A stretch of 64,000 bases of DNA from Acidobacteriota bacterium (GTDB lineage Bacteria > Acidobacteriota > Thermoanaerobaculia > Multivoradales > Multivoraceae), in contig JAPOWR010000001.1 in the NCBI GenBank assembly GCA_026707545.1, forward strand, positions 2,996,630 to 3,060,629, in the 5' to 3' direction. Below the pieces are notes generated by a model that saw only the letters and a list, made by a program, of their open reading frames with translations, was not told the origin of the DNA and made no database searches. Of the stretch, positions 41,639 to 49,851 are shown piece after piece. Every line of letters begins with the position of its first letter. The first letter of the stretch is position 1. The position numbers and the translations under genes are program-made.

Positions 41639-42813
41639 GCGGCGGCTTCCTCCAGCGCGTGGCCGAGGATTCCCACCGCGCGTTCGATCTCCAGATCGTG
41701 GACCACGAGCGGCGGCAGCATGCGGATGCTGTGCGGCCGCGGAGCCTGAACGATCAGGCCGCCCTCGAGGCAACGGTTGACGACGTCGGGCGCATCCGGC
41801 GTGCACTCGACCGCGGTCATCAGCCCCTGGCCGCGGACCTCCGTGACCAGGCCGCTCGCGCCGAGCTGTCCGAGCAACGCGCGCAGGTACTCGCCGGCCC
41901 GGGTCACACGCTCGAGGAAGTCCGTCTCGAGCACCGTCTCGAGCACCGCCACGACCGCCGCGCAAGCCAGGGGATTGCCGCCGAAGGTGGTTCCGTGGGT
42001 GCCGGGAACGAGAGCCGCGGCGATCTCTTCCTTCGCCAGCACGGCTCCCACCGGGACGCCACCGCCGAGACCCTTCGCCAGGGTGATCACATCAGGTTCA
42101 AGCCCGTAGTGCTGGAAGCCGAAGGCGCGGCCGAGACGCCCGATCCCCGTCTGCACCTCGTCGAGAACGAACAGGGCGCCTCGCTCGCGGCAGAGCGCCT
42201 GTAGTCCTTCCAGGTAGCCCGCCGGCGGTTCGATCACTCCGGCTTCCCCCTGAATCGCCTCGATCAGCACCGCGCAGGTCGTGTCGTCGATCTCGGCCGC
42301 GGCCGCATCCAGGTCACCGAACGGCACGGCGGTAAAACCCCCGGGCATCGGCCCGAAGCCGACCTGATAGGCGGGCGTGCCGGTCGCCGCAAGCGCCCCG
42401 AGAGTGCGGCCGTGAAAGCCGCCCTCGGCAGTCACGATCCTGTGCCGTTCGCCCGAGCCGTCGCGGTCGTAGGCGTAGCGGCGCACGAGCTTGATCGCCG
42501 CCTCGACCGCCTCGGCGCCGCTGTTGCAGAAGAAGGCACGGTCGAGGACGCCGCCGGTCGCCTCGACCAGCATCCGGCCCGCCCGCTCCTGCTCCGGGAT
42601 CTCGTACAGGTTCGATACGTGGAGATAGCGGCCCGCCTGACGCTTGATCGCGTCGGTGAGCGCCGGGTGATTGTGACCGAGGGACGACACCGCGATGCCC
42701 CCCATGAAGTCGAGGACCTCACGGCCCTGCCGGTCCCAGAGGAGCGCGCCGTCGCCGTGGCTGAACGCCACGGGCGCCCTCTTGTAGTTCGCGAACAGGC
42801 TGTCGTCGCTCAT
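41635..42813 (-). CDS. argD: Acetylornithine aminotransferase
   Basis: 392 residues. Class III PLP aminotransferase converting N-acetylglutamate semialdehyde to N-acetylornithine. Landmarks are FCNSGAEAVEAAIKLVRRYA, the EAIQGEAGVIEPP segment, the cofactor Asp in FVLDEVQTGIGRLG and the lysine in TLAKGLGGGVPVGA. ATG overlaps the argB stop by four bases. Placement between argB and argH and the ArgD-like length leave little doubt, although such enzymes often also accept N-succinyl-diaminopimelate precursors for lysine. Confidence 0.95.
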   Translation of the reverse strand: MSDDSLFANYKRAPVAFSHGDGALLWDRQGREVLDFMGGIAVSSLGHNHPALTDAIKRQAGRYLHVSNLYEIPEQERAGRMLVEATGGVLDRAFFCNSGAEAVEAAIKLVRRYAYDRDGSGERHRIVTAEGGFHGRTLGALAATGTPAYQVGFGPMPGGFTAVPFGDLDAAAAEIDDTTCAVLIEAIQGEAGVIEPPAGYLEGLQALCRERGALFVLDEVQTGIGRLGRAFGFQHYGLEPDVITLAKGLGGGVPVGAVLAKEEIAAALVPGTHGTTFGGNPLACAAVVAVLETVLETDFLERVTRAGEYLRALLGQLGASGLVTEVRGQGLMTAVECTPDAPDVVNRCLEGGLIVQAPRPHSIRMLPPLVVHDLEIERAVGILGHALEEAAA

Positions 42814-43679
42814 CTTCCAGTCGCTCCAGGGTTCCCAGGTTCCTTGATCATCGTGCCGATACCACCCTCGGTGAAGAGCTCGACCAGCAGCCCGTGGGGC
42901 TCGCCCGCGGCCAGGATGTGGGCGCTCGTGACCCCGGCCTCGAGCGCTGTCAGACAGGCCCGCACCTTGGGCACCATGCCGGCCGAGACGACGCCGGAGT
43001 CGATCAACTCCCCGGCTTCCCCGGGCGTGAGCCGCGACCTGAATCGGCCGTTGTCGCTGATCCCACGCACATCGGTCAGCAGCAGGAGTTTCTCCGCCGC
43101 GACTTCGGCGGCCAGCGCCGCGGCGGCCGTGTCCGCGTTGATGTTGTAGGTCTCGCCGCCCGGCCCGACGCCCAGCGACCCGATCACCGGCACGTAGCCG
43201 GAGTTCGTGAGCTGGTCGAGCAGCGAGGTGTCGACCTTCTCGATCTCGCCGACGAAGCCCAGCTCGTCCGATCGCGGGTGGGGCCGCACTCTGAGCAGGT
43301 CGCCGTCCTTGCCGGTTAGCCCGACGGCCCGCCCGCCTGCGCGCTGGATCATCCCGACCAGACGCTTGTTCACGGACCCGCCCAGGACCATCTCGACGAC
43401 GCGCATCGTCGCCCGGTCGGTGACCCGCAGGCCGTCGATGAACCGCGGCTCGACTCCCATGCTCTGCAGCGTGGTCGTGATCTCGGCGCCGCCGCCGTGC
43501 ACCAGCATCGGCCGCAGGCCGGCGCTCCGCAGCAGCACCACGTCGTCGATCAGGGTGCCGAACTCGTCGCCGGCCATCGCCCGGCCGCCGTACTTGATCA
43601 CGACCCGCTTGCCGCGCCACGCCGATGCGTAGCGCAGCGCCGCCGCCATCTCCAGGCCCAGATCCCGATCCGTTTTCAT
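42810..43679 (-). CDS. argB: N-acetylglutamate kinase
   Basis: 289 residues. Amino-acid-kinase family, second step of the arginine pathway. Visible are VVIKYGGRAMAG (ATP-site glycine loop; the residue after GG is Arg where many homologues have Ser or Asn), MLVHGGGAEITTTLQSMG, and NINADTAAAALAAEVAAEKLLLLTDVRGI. The typical length and the substrate loop GLRVTD are intact. ATG start 16 bases after the argJ stop. Whether it is arginine-feedback-inhibited cannot be told; the N-terminal helix linked to hexameric, inhibitable forms is present (DLGLEMAAALRYASAWRGK). Confidence 0.95.
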   Translation of the reverse strand: MKTDRDLGLEMAAALRYASAWRGKRVVIKYGGRAMAGDEFGTLIDDVVLLRSAGLRPMLVHGGGAEITTTLQSMGVEPRFIDGLRVTDRATMRVVEMVLGGSVNKRLVGMIQRAGGRAVGLTGKDGDLLRVRPHPRSDELGFVGEIEKVDTSLLDQLTNSGYVPVIGSLGVGPGGETYNINADTAAAALAAEVAAEKLLLLTDVRGISDNGRFRSRLTPGEAGELIDSGVVSAGMVPKVRACLTALEAGVTSAHILAAGEPHGLLVELFTEGGIGTMIKEPGNPGATGR

Positions 43680-43695
43680 GATCCGCGCCCGCCCT

Positions 43696-44898
43696 TCAAC
43701 TGATGTAGCTTGCGTTGATCTGGACGTAGCCCTCGGACAGGTCGCAGGTCCAGACCGTCCAGCTGCCGGAGCCGAGGCCCAGATCGACCTCGAGCACCGA
43801 GTGGTCCGCGAGCATCGCCCGTTCAAGCGGTTCGAGGTCGTCCGTTACGCCCAGGCCGTCGCGCACGACCTCGATCCGCTCTCCGCCCGCGCCCGCCGAG
43901 ATCGCGATGCGCTGCTCAACGACGTCGATGCCCGAGCGGCCGATCGCCCCCATGAACCGGCCCCAGTTCGGCTGGCCCGTGCGGTAGGCCGTCTTGACCA
44001 GCGGCGAGTTGGCGATCGTCGTCGCCACCTGCCGCGCCGCGGCGTCCGTGCGGGCGCCGCCGACCCGGATCTCGATCACCCGGTTCGCTCCTTCGCCGTC
44101 GGCGATCAGAGCGACCGCGAGTCGGCCCAGCACGTGTTCGAGCCCTGCGGCGAATCGGTCGAGGTCGGCGGCCGACGCCGCTTCGACGCCCGCCGCGCCG
44201 TTAGCCAGGAGCAGGACGCAATCGTTCGTGCTCGTGTCGCCGTCGACGGTGACGCTGTTGAAGGTCGGCTCGACCGCTCTGCGAAGCGCCATGTCGAGCG
44301 CTTCCGGCGCCGCCTTCGCGTCCGTGGTCACGAAGGCCAGGGTCGTCGCCATGTCCGGCGCCATCATTCCGGCGCCCTTGGCGATGCCGCCGATCGTCAC
44401 TTCACCACCTTCGAGTTCGACGGACAGGGTCTCGATCTTGGTCCGCGTATCGGTGGTCAGGATGGCCTCCGCCGCCCGCGAACCGCCGTCCGGGCCCAGT
44501 TCGGCTGCCGCGAGATCGATGCCCCCGAGTACCGTGGGCATCGGCAGGGGAACGCCGATGACCCCGGTCGAGGCCACCAGGACATGATCGGAGTCGAGGT
44601 CGAGGGCCGACGCCGTCCGCTCGGCCATTGCCCGGGTGTCGGCCAAACCCGCATCGCCCGTGCACGCGTTCGCGTTGCCGCTGTTGGCGACGATCGCCCG
44701 CGCCCGGCCGCCAGCCGCCACCTCGCGGCAGTAGAGCACCGGGGCGGCCTGCACCTGGTTGCGCGTGAACACGCCCGCCATCGCCGCCGGCTCGGAGGTC
44801 GTCGAGGCGATCAGCGCAAGGTCCAGCTTCTCGTCCTTGAGGCCGCAGTGGACACCGGCGGCAACGAACCCCCGGGGGGCGGTGACGCCGGCGCTCAC
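43696..44898 (-). CDS. argJ: Glutamate N-acetyltransferase / ornithine acetyltransferase
   Basis: 400 residues. Self-cleaving Ntn-hydrolase-type enzyme that recycles the acetyl group from N-acetylornithine to glutamate. The autoprocessing site is KGAGMMAPDMATTLAF, with Thr185 the expected nucleophile that becomes the N-terminus of the beta chain. ANSGNANACTG and the oxyanion pair STGVIG are present. GTG start overlapping the argC stop by four bases. With argJ in the operon and no separate argA or argE, the pathway here is the cyclic one. Confidence 0.95.
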   Translation of the reverse strand: MSAGVTAPRGFVAAGVHCGLKDEKLDLALIASTTSEPAAMAGVFTRNQVQAAPVLYCREVAAGGRARAIVANSGNANACTGDAGLADTRAMAERTASALDLDSDHVLVASTGVIGVPLPMPTVLGGIDLAAAELGPDGGSRAAEAILTTDTRTKIETLSVELEGGEVTIGGIAKGAGMMAPDMATTLAFVTTDAKAAPEALDMALRRAVEPTFNSVTVDGDTSTNDCVLLLANGAAGVEAASAADLDRFAAGLEHVLGRLAVALIADGEGANRVIEIRVGGARTDAAARQVATTIANSPLVKTAYRTGQPNWGRFMGAIGRSGIDVVEQRIAISAGAGGERIEVVRDGLGVTDDLEPLERAMLADHSVLEVDLGLGSGSWTVWTCDLSEGYVQINASYIS

Positions 44899-45935
44899 GG
44901 GAACAACGGGGCGGCCCGAAGGCCAGTCGTTTCGGGCAGGCCGAAGAGCACATTCATGTTCTGGACCGCCTGTCCGGCGGCTCCCTTGACCAGGTTGTCG
45001 ATCGCCGAGAACACGACCGCGAGCCCCCGCTTCCGGTCGACGCGGACCGCGAGGTCGCAGTAGTTGGAACCGAGCGTTGCCTTCGTCTGGGGCAGGGCCG
45101 ATCCCGTGAGCACTCGGACGAAGGGCTCGTGGCCGTATCGGTCGAGGAACACGGCCTCGAGTTCCTCCCGGCCCGGGGGAGCGGCCATCGGCACGTAGCA
45201 GGCGGCGAGGATTCCGCGCGTCATCGGGGCCAGATGCGGCGAGAAGAAGACCGTCGCGCCGCCGCCACCGGCCGCCAGTTCCTGCTCGATCTCCGGCTGG
45301 TGGCGATGAACTCCCGAACCGTAGGGCTTGAAGTTCTCGTTCAGTTCGGCGTACTGGTAGCCGTCGCGCGGGTTCCTGCCGGCGCCCGAGACGCCGGACT
45401 TCGCGTCGATGACGATCGCGCCGGTTACCCGGTCGCCGAAGTGCTCGAGCAACGGCTTGAGCGCGAGGGCGGAGGCAGTCGGATAGCAGCCGGGATTAGC
45501 GACTAGCCGCGCTCCCGCCACCTTGTCCCGATGCCACTCGACGAGACCGTAGGCAGCCTCCGCCAGCAGGTCGGTCGCGGTGTGCTCCGCGCCGTACCAA
45601 CGCCGGTAGGCGGCCGGGTCGCGGAGCCGGAAGTCGGCGCCGAGATCGATCACCCGGGCTCCCGCCTGAAGGAGCCTGGACGCGGCCGCCAGCGCTTCGC
45701 CGTGGGGCAGGGCCACGAACACGACGTCGGCGCCGGAACCCAATGCGTCCCAATCGGTCGGGGCGAAGTCACCTTCCGCCACGCCGCCCAGGTGCGGGAA
45801 GACGGCCCCCATCGCCTGGCCGGCGCTACGTCCCGCCGCAAGCGCAACGAGCTCCACCTTCCCGTGGCCATGAAGCCACCGGACGAGTTCCGCCCCGCTG
45901 TAACCGGACGCCCCGGCGATCGCTGCCCGAATCAC
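44895..45935 (-). CDS. argC: N-acetyl-gamma-glutamyl-phosphate reductase
   Basis: 346 residues from GTG. NADPH-dependent reductase of the third arginine step. GASGYSGAELVRWLHGH is the NADP fold; the catalytic cysteine is in ANPGCYPTA (Cys150); the HRHQPEIEQEL segment (histidine general base region) is also typical. First gene of argCJBDHR. A palindromic AT-centred site lies 10-45 bases upstream (see regulatory feature). A longer upstream frame exists but carries no family sequence. Confidence 0.95.
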   Translation of the reverse strand: MIRAAIAGASGYSGAELVRWLHGHGKVELVALAAGRSAGQAMGAVFPHLGGVAEGDFAPTDWDALGSGADVVFVALPHGEALAAASRLLQAGARVIDLGADFRLRDPAAYRRWYGAEHTATDLLAEAAYGLVEWHRDKVAGARLVANPGCYPTASALALKPLLEHFGDRVTGAIVIDAKSGVSGAGRNPRDGYQYAELNENFKPYGSGVHRHQPEIEQELAAGGGGATVFFSPHLAPMTRGILAACYVPMAAPPGREELEAVFLDRYGHEPFVRVLTGSALPQTKATLGSNYCDLAVRVDRKRGLAVVFSAIDNLVKGAAGQAVQNMNVLFGLPETTGLRAAPLFP

Positions 45936-45938
45936 AAG

Positions 45939-45980
45939 GCGGCGAATAATACACCACAACGGCGCACGATTATTCGTGCC
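45939..45980 (-). promoter_or_regulatory. Candidate ArgR operator / promoter region in front of argC
   Basis: Within the 61-base gap between argC and the rhomboid gene are two AT-centred sites in a GC-rich setting. The distal one (45964-45979) is a perfect palindrome with 6-base arms around ATAA: GCACGAATAATCGTGC on the minus strand. The proximal one (about 45941-45953) reads GTGTATTATTCGCC and shares the ATTATTCG core in opposite orientation; centres are about 24 bases apart, near two helical turns. TATTAT could double as a -10 element. This fits the paired ARG-box arrangement known for ArgR, and argR is the last gene of the operon. Matches to the E. coli consensus are only partial. Confidence 0.45.
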
Positions 45981-45996
45981 GTCGAACTGGGAGTCC

Positions 45997-46836
45997 TCAG
46001 CGCCAGGAGAGGAACGAGAAGGGGACGGCGAGAACCGAGACGGCGAGTAGCACGATCGCCGCCAGCACCTCAGAGGGCGTCTCCGGCTTGTCCGGACGGT
46101 AGAGACGCGCCATCCCGTAGCCACCCGCCAGACCGCCCAGATGCGCCCAGTTGTCGATCCCCGGGATCAGCAGCCCGAACAGGACCAGGGGGATGGCCAT
46201 GCCCAGCACCTGCCTGATGAACATGCGGCTGCCTGTCCTCCGCGAATAGCAGAGCAGCGCCCCCAGCCAACCGAAGACCGCCGCCGAAGCGCCCAGGGTC
46301 ACCCCGCGATGCGTCAACGGCAACCAGGGTGTGAAGATCGGCAGGGAGCTCGTGACCAGGAAGCCCAGCGCGGACGAGGCCAGATAGATGATCGCCGCCC
46401 GCCCGGTGCCGTAGAGCCGCGCCATCGCCGGACCGAGCTGATACACCCAGTACATGTTGAACCCGATGTGCAACAGGCTGCCGTGGAGCCAGCCGGCGCT
46501 CAGGATCGTCCACCAGCGGCCCAGTTCGAAGACGATCGGCGCGCCGCTCGCCCCCAGACGGATGCCGACCTCGAAGTCGGGCGAGAGGAAGCCGAACAGC
46601 GACCGGGTGCCGATCCCGCCGGGCGCCATCGCCAGCTCGATCACGAAGATGACGACACAGATGCCGATCACGACGGTCGAGAACGCCGCCTCGTTGCCGA
46701 TTCGCTGAAGCAGCCGGGAGAAACCGAAGAGGCTCGGGCGGGCGCGGCCGCAGTTCCAGCAGCGCTCATCCTGAACGCCCACCAACCGGCCGCAGCCCGG
46801 ACACACGACGGAGCCTGTCTGTTGTCGTTCGAACAT
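45997..46836 (-). CDS. Rhomboid-family intramembrane serine protease with N-terminal zinc ribbon
   Basis: 279 residues. Residues 12-29 form a small zinc ribbon (Cys12, Cys15, Cys26, Cys29). About six transmembrane segments follow. Rhomboid landmarks are RWWTILSAGWLHGSLLHIGFNMYW (HxxxxHxxxN; Asn127), GASAAVFGWLGA with the nucleophile Ser184, and the catalytic His232 in DNWAHLGGLAGG. It should cleave transmembrane helices of unknown substrates. Its ATG shares one base with the xseB stop (TGATG), so it is translated with exonuclease VII, an odd pairing likely reflecting convenience of expression. Confidence 0.92.
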   Translation of the reverse strand: MFERQQTGSVVCPGCGRLVGVQDERCWNCGRARPSLFGFSRLLQRIGNEAAFSTVVIGICVVIFVIELAMAPGGIGTRSLFGFLSPDFEVGIRLGASGAPIVFELGRWWTILSAGWLHGSLLHIGFNMYWVYQLGPAMARLYGTGRAAIIYLASSALGFLVTSSLPIFTPWLPLTHRGVTLGASAAVFGWLGALLCYSRRTGSRMFIRQVLGMAIPLVLFGLLIPGIDNWAHLGGLAGGYGMARLYRPDKPETPSEVLAAIVLLAVSVLAVPFSFLSWR

Positions 46837-47147
46837 CAGAAGGGAATCTCGTCGTCGGTCTGACCGCCGGCCGGCTCCACGCCGGAGGCCGCATCGGGAT
46901 CGGTCTCCGCGCCGCCCGAGTCCGCCGATTCCTCCTCGATCGTTTCCACGATCTGCTGGACCTCGACCTCTGCGCGACGGATCTTCTTGCGGCAGATCTC
47001 GAGCAGCTCGGCGGCGCGCCCCAACTCCCTGCCGAGCTGATCGATGTCGATCTCGTCGCCGTCGATGCGCCGGAGCACGCCCTCGAGCTCCTCCATCGCC
47101 TGGCTGAAGCTCAGTTCGGCCCCGCCGGCGCCACCCTGTCCGGTCAT
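46836..47147 (-). CDS. xseB: Exonuclease VII small subunit
   Basis: 103 residues. The first 70 form the XseB helical hairpin (LSFSQAMEELEGVLRRIDGDEIDIDQLGRELGRAAELLEICRKKI), the family signature; the acidic tail after residue 75 is an extension. Several small subunits wrap the C-terminal helices of XseA to form the nuclease that degrades single-stranded DNA into oligonucleotides. ATG overlaps the xseA stop by four bases. Confidence 0.93.
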   Translation of the reverse strand: MTGQGGAGGAELSFSQAMEELEGVLRRIDGDEIDIDQLGRELGRAAELLEICRKKIRRAEVEVQQIVETIEEESADSGGAETDPDAASGVEPAGGQTDDEIPF

Positions 47148-48514
47148 GTCCGCTCCTTCGTGCTCAGCAAGTCCCTCTGGCGCGCATCTTCCTCGACTCC
47201 GAGCACCCTACTGCGGATCGCACCGCCCCGGACTCGGGTCCGCAGTTCGGCATCAGGCACTACGTCGTCGACGCTTCGCACCAGTCTGCCGTCCGCACGC
47301 CGGGTCAGGCTGAAACCGCGCGCAAGGGTCCGCTCCGGCGAGAGTTGATCGCAGAGGCGCTTATGAGCCTCCATCTGCCGCGCCGCCCGCCGCACAGGGA
47401 GGAAGGCGCCCCGCAGGAGTCGCGTCCGGCGTTCCCGCTCCAGCCTCTCGGCGTCGGCCAGCGTCCGTTTCGCCGAGCGGGCCAAATCGCGCTCCAGCGC
47501 ACGGCAGTGAGCAGCTCGGGTCACAAGAAGCGCGCGGCTCGGCGACGCGAATCGATACGTGACCTGCGAAATCCGGTTCTCGGCCGAGCGCAAGACATCG
47601 CGCGCCTGCCGTGTCAGCGCGCGGGCCGTCTCCTCGACGCCGTACGCGGCACCGCCGACGCGGCCGACGAGGAGCTCCGCCGCTTCCGTGGGCGTCTTGC
47701 AGGTCGTATGCGCGACCAGATCGGAAATCGACACGTCGATCTGGTGGCCGACACCGCAGATCACGGGCACGGCGGCCTCGGCGACGGCACGCGCCACCCG
47801 CCGGCTGTCGAACGTCGCCAGGTCGGCCCGCGAGCCGCCGCCGCGGATCAGGGCGATCGCATCGAGCCGACCTCCGTCACGCGCGAACGCCTTCAGCAAC
47901 TCGAAGGCGCGGCCGATCTCCGCCTCGGCCGCGGCGCCCTGGACGGCCGCGTGGACCAGGACCACGCGAAAGCCGAACCCGGACTGCTCGAGGGTGTGGA
48001 GGAAGTCGTGGTAGGCGGCGCTCCCCTCCGACGTCACGAGACCGACGTCGAGCGGCGCGGGCGCCAGCGGCAAACCCTTGTTCAGTTCGAGCAACCCGGC
48101 CGCCTGAAGCGCCCGGAGCGTCTCACGGCGCCGCCGTTCGAGCGCGCCAAGCGAGAAGAGAGGGTCGACGCCGCTGACGACGAACTGGAATCTGCCTCCG
48201 CCGGGCCAGAAGTCGGGGCGGCCGGCACAGCGCAGGACGACGCCCTCCGAGAGTTCCACGCCGGCCTCTCGCAGCACGGCCTCGACCTTCGGCCGATCAT
48301 CTGCCCAGATGACGCAGTCCAGCTTGGCCTGGACCCGGTCTCCCCGCCCTTTCTCGACCAGTTCGAAGTAGATCTGGCCCCGGGCAGCCGTCCGCAGTCT
48401 CTGGACCTCGCCGGCGATCCACACCGACGGATAGGTGTCCCCGAGAAGACCTTTCATCTCCCATGCGAACTGGGAGACGGTGTACGTACCGGCCGGGAGT
48501 TCGGAACCGAGCAA
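47144..48514 (-). CDS. xseA: Exonuclease VII large subunit
   Basis: 456 residues from TTG. An OB-fold DNA-binding domain at the N-terminus (VSQFAWEMKGLLGDTYPSVWIAGEVQRLRTAARGQIYFEL) leads to the catalytic domain with GLVTSEGSAAYHDFLHTL (usually TSxxGAAxxD), ALIRGGGSRADLATFD and ICGVGHQIDVSISDLVA, in which Asp residues form the active site. The C-terminal coiled region binds XseB. Length is as expected. TTG is the only start that precedes the OB fold closely; it lies 4 bases after the stop of the upstream unknown gene, so coupling is likely. Confidence 0.94.
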   Translation of the reverse strand: MLGSELPAGTYTVSQFAWEMKGLLGDTYPSVWIAGEVQRLRTAARGQIYFELVEKGRGDRVQAKLDCVIWADDRPKVEAVLREAGVELSEGVVLRCAGRPDFWPGGGRFQFVVSGVDPLFSLGALERRRRETLRALQAAGLLELNKGLPLAPAPLDVGLVTSEGSAAYHDFLHTLEQSGFGFRVVLVHAAVQGAAAEAEIGRAFELLKAFARDGGRLDAIALIRGGGSRADLATFDSRRVARAVAEAAVPVICGVGHQIDVSISDLVAHTTCKTPTEAAELLVGRVGGAAYGVEETARALTRQARDVLRSAENRISQVTYRFASPSRALLVTRAAHCRALERDLARSAKRTLADAERLERERRTRLLRGAFLPVRRAARQMEAHKRLCDQLSPERTLARGFSLTRRADGRLVRSVDDVVPDAELRTRVRGGAIRSRVLGVEEDARQRDLLSTKERT

Positions 48515-48518
48515 AGGC

Positions 48519-49067
48519 TCAGTGGAAGCCGGTCAGTTCGACCATCGACTCCATGGGAATCGAGTCGGCCCACTCAAGAGCGTTCTTGTCGCCGATCGTC
48601 AGCTTGTCCAGGAACTGCCGTGCCTCGTCGCGGCGGCTGAACAGGCGCCAGATGAAGGTATGGCCGGCCGGCGCGGTGAAGTAGGTGTAGTTTCGCATCC
48701 CCTCGCTCAGGTCGAAGCCGAGGTCCGATTCGCCGTTGACGCCGACGCAGGCCATCGCGATCGCCCGGTAGGCCAGCGCCAGCGCCTTGAGCGGCTCCTC
48801 GAAGTCGGACAACTCCTCCCGGGACAACGGCGAGTGGTACAGGGCCACTCGCGAACCGTCCTCCTCGGCGAGCAAGTTGTACGGCACGTCCGCCCGGTCG
48901 AGCGCGTCCCGGGTTTCACTGGTCATCACGAAGACGTCGTCCGTGTCCTCCACCTTGTACGCGATCGCGAAGGTCTCCGAGTCCAGACCGGCGAAGGACT
49001 CGGCCAGGATGCCTTCATCCTCGATCGTGAAGTAGTAGAGACGCGAGATCATCCGACGGGTAGCCAT
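48519..49067 (-). CDS. Conserved-looking hypothetical protein
   Basis: 182 residues, ATG with a strong AGGAG site eight bases upstream (49076-49080). I do not recognise a family. It has no signal peptide, no membrane segment and no metal motif. It is acidic, with short strand-helix alternation: RLYYFTIEDEGILAESFAG, DVFVMTSETRDALD, ALYHSPLSREELSDFEEPLKALALAYRAIAMACVG and a C-terminal part with aromatic residues (RNYTYFTAPAGHTFIWRLF). It looks like an ordinary soluble alpha/beta protein. It is the first gene in front of xseA-xseB-rhomboid, four bases before xseA, so it is probably co-transcribed. The 121 bases upstream contain no other feature. Confidence 0.6.
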   Translation of the reverse strand: MATRRMISRLYYFTIEDEGILAESFAGLDSETFAIAYKVEDTDDVFVMTSETRDALDRADVPYNLLAEEDGSRVALYHSPLSREELSDFEEPLKALALAYRAIAMACVGVNGESDLGFDLSEGMRNYTYFTAPAGHTFIWRLFSRRDEARQFLDKLTIGDKNALEWADSIPMESMVELTGFH

Positions 49068-49188
49068 GGTTTCAACTCCTCGTCGGCCGGGAGCGGCCGA
49101 ACCGCCGGATCCTACCGGATTCGCGTCCCTGCCGGCCGGCTTCCGGGGCGCCTTCCGGCTCGAGGTTTCATCGCGGCTCGACGTTCCG

Positions 49189-49851
49189 TCACGGCCCCGA
49201 GCGCTCGATCAGGAAACGGTCGAACGCATCCCGCTCTTCCGGCGTCACATCTTCGAGCGCGATCAGGTACTCGCCGCCGGCTTCCGGCAACGGCGCCCGG
49301 ATCAGGGTGACGGCGCGTTCGATCGCGTCGCAGTCGAGGGCGACCAGCACCAGGGCCATCTGCCGGCAAACACTGAAGAGCTGGGTTCCGAGTTCGCTCT
49401 CGATCCTCACCTGGGCCGCCTCGGGCATCCGCACGGTCGTGATCCAGTAGCCCTCGGTGGACCGCCGCACCCGGATCGCGCCCTCGAGGCGCAGCGTCTG
49501 GCGGGGGACGGTCAGTTCCTGGCTCAGCCGACTCTCCAGACTGCCGATCGTGATGTCCGCATCGATGCGCCCGGAACCGGCCAACTCGAGTTCGAGCGCG
49601 GTTTCCAGCACGCCGTCGGCGCCTGGACGGAGCGTCGCCTCGTGGCGGCTCACGGTCAGGGCGTGCTCCGGAGAGCGCAGCAGGACCTCGGCCGGACCGA
49701 TCTGCACCGGCGTCAGATCGTCGATCAGGCTCTCGTAGACCCGGTTGAGCAGTTCGAAGGACACGACGCGGGCTTCGGTTTCGTCCTGGGCCGTGGCCGG
49801 CGTAGCCGCGAGCGCCAGCACAAGCGACGCCACCGCCCGCCGGATCGTCAC
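49189..49851 (-). CDS. Secreted protein of unknown function, partner of the VWFA/GWxTD-like protein
   Basis: 220 residues from GTG. Signal peptide at about 1-21 (RRAVASLVLALAATPATAQDE). The mature chain is predicted from its alternation to be mostly beta strands (QIGPAEVLLRSPEHALTVSRHEATLRPG; LETALELELAGSGRIDADITIG), followed by a helical C-terminal region with EDVTPEERDAFDRFLIE. No known domain recognised. The GTG overlaps the stop of the large VWFA protein gene by four bases, so the two are made together and probably exported to the same place. No catalytic motif is evident. Confidence 0.65.
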   Translation of the reverse strand: MTIRRAVASLVLALAATPATAQDETEARVVSFELLNRVYESLIDDLTPVQIGPAEVLLRSPEHALTVSRHEATLRPGADGVLETALELELAGSGRIDADITIGSLESRLSQELTVPRQTLRLEGAIRVRRSTEGYWITTVRMPEAAQVRIESELGTQLFSVCRQMALVLVALDCDAIERAVTLIRAPLPEAGGEYLIALEDVTPEERDAFDRFLIERSGP

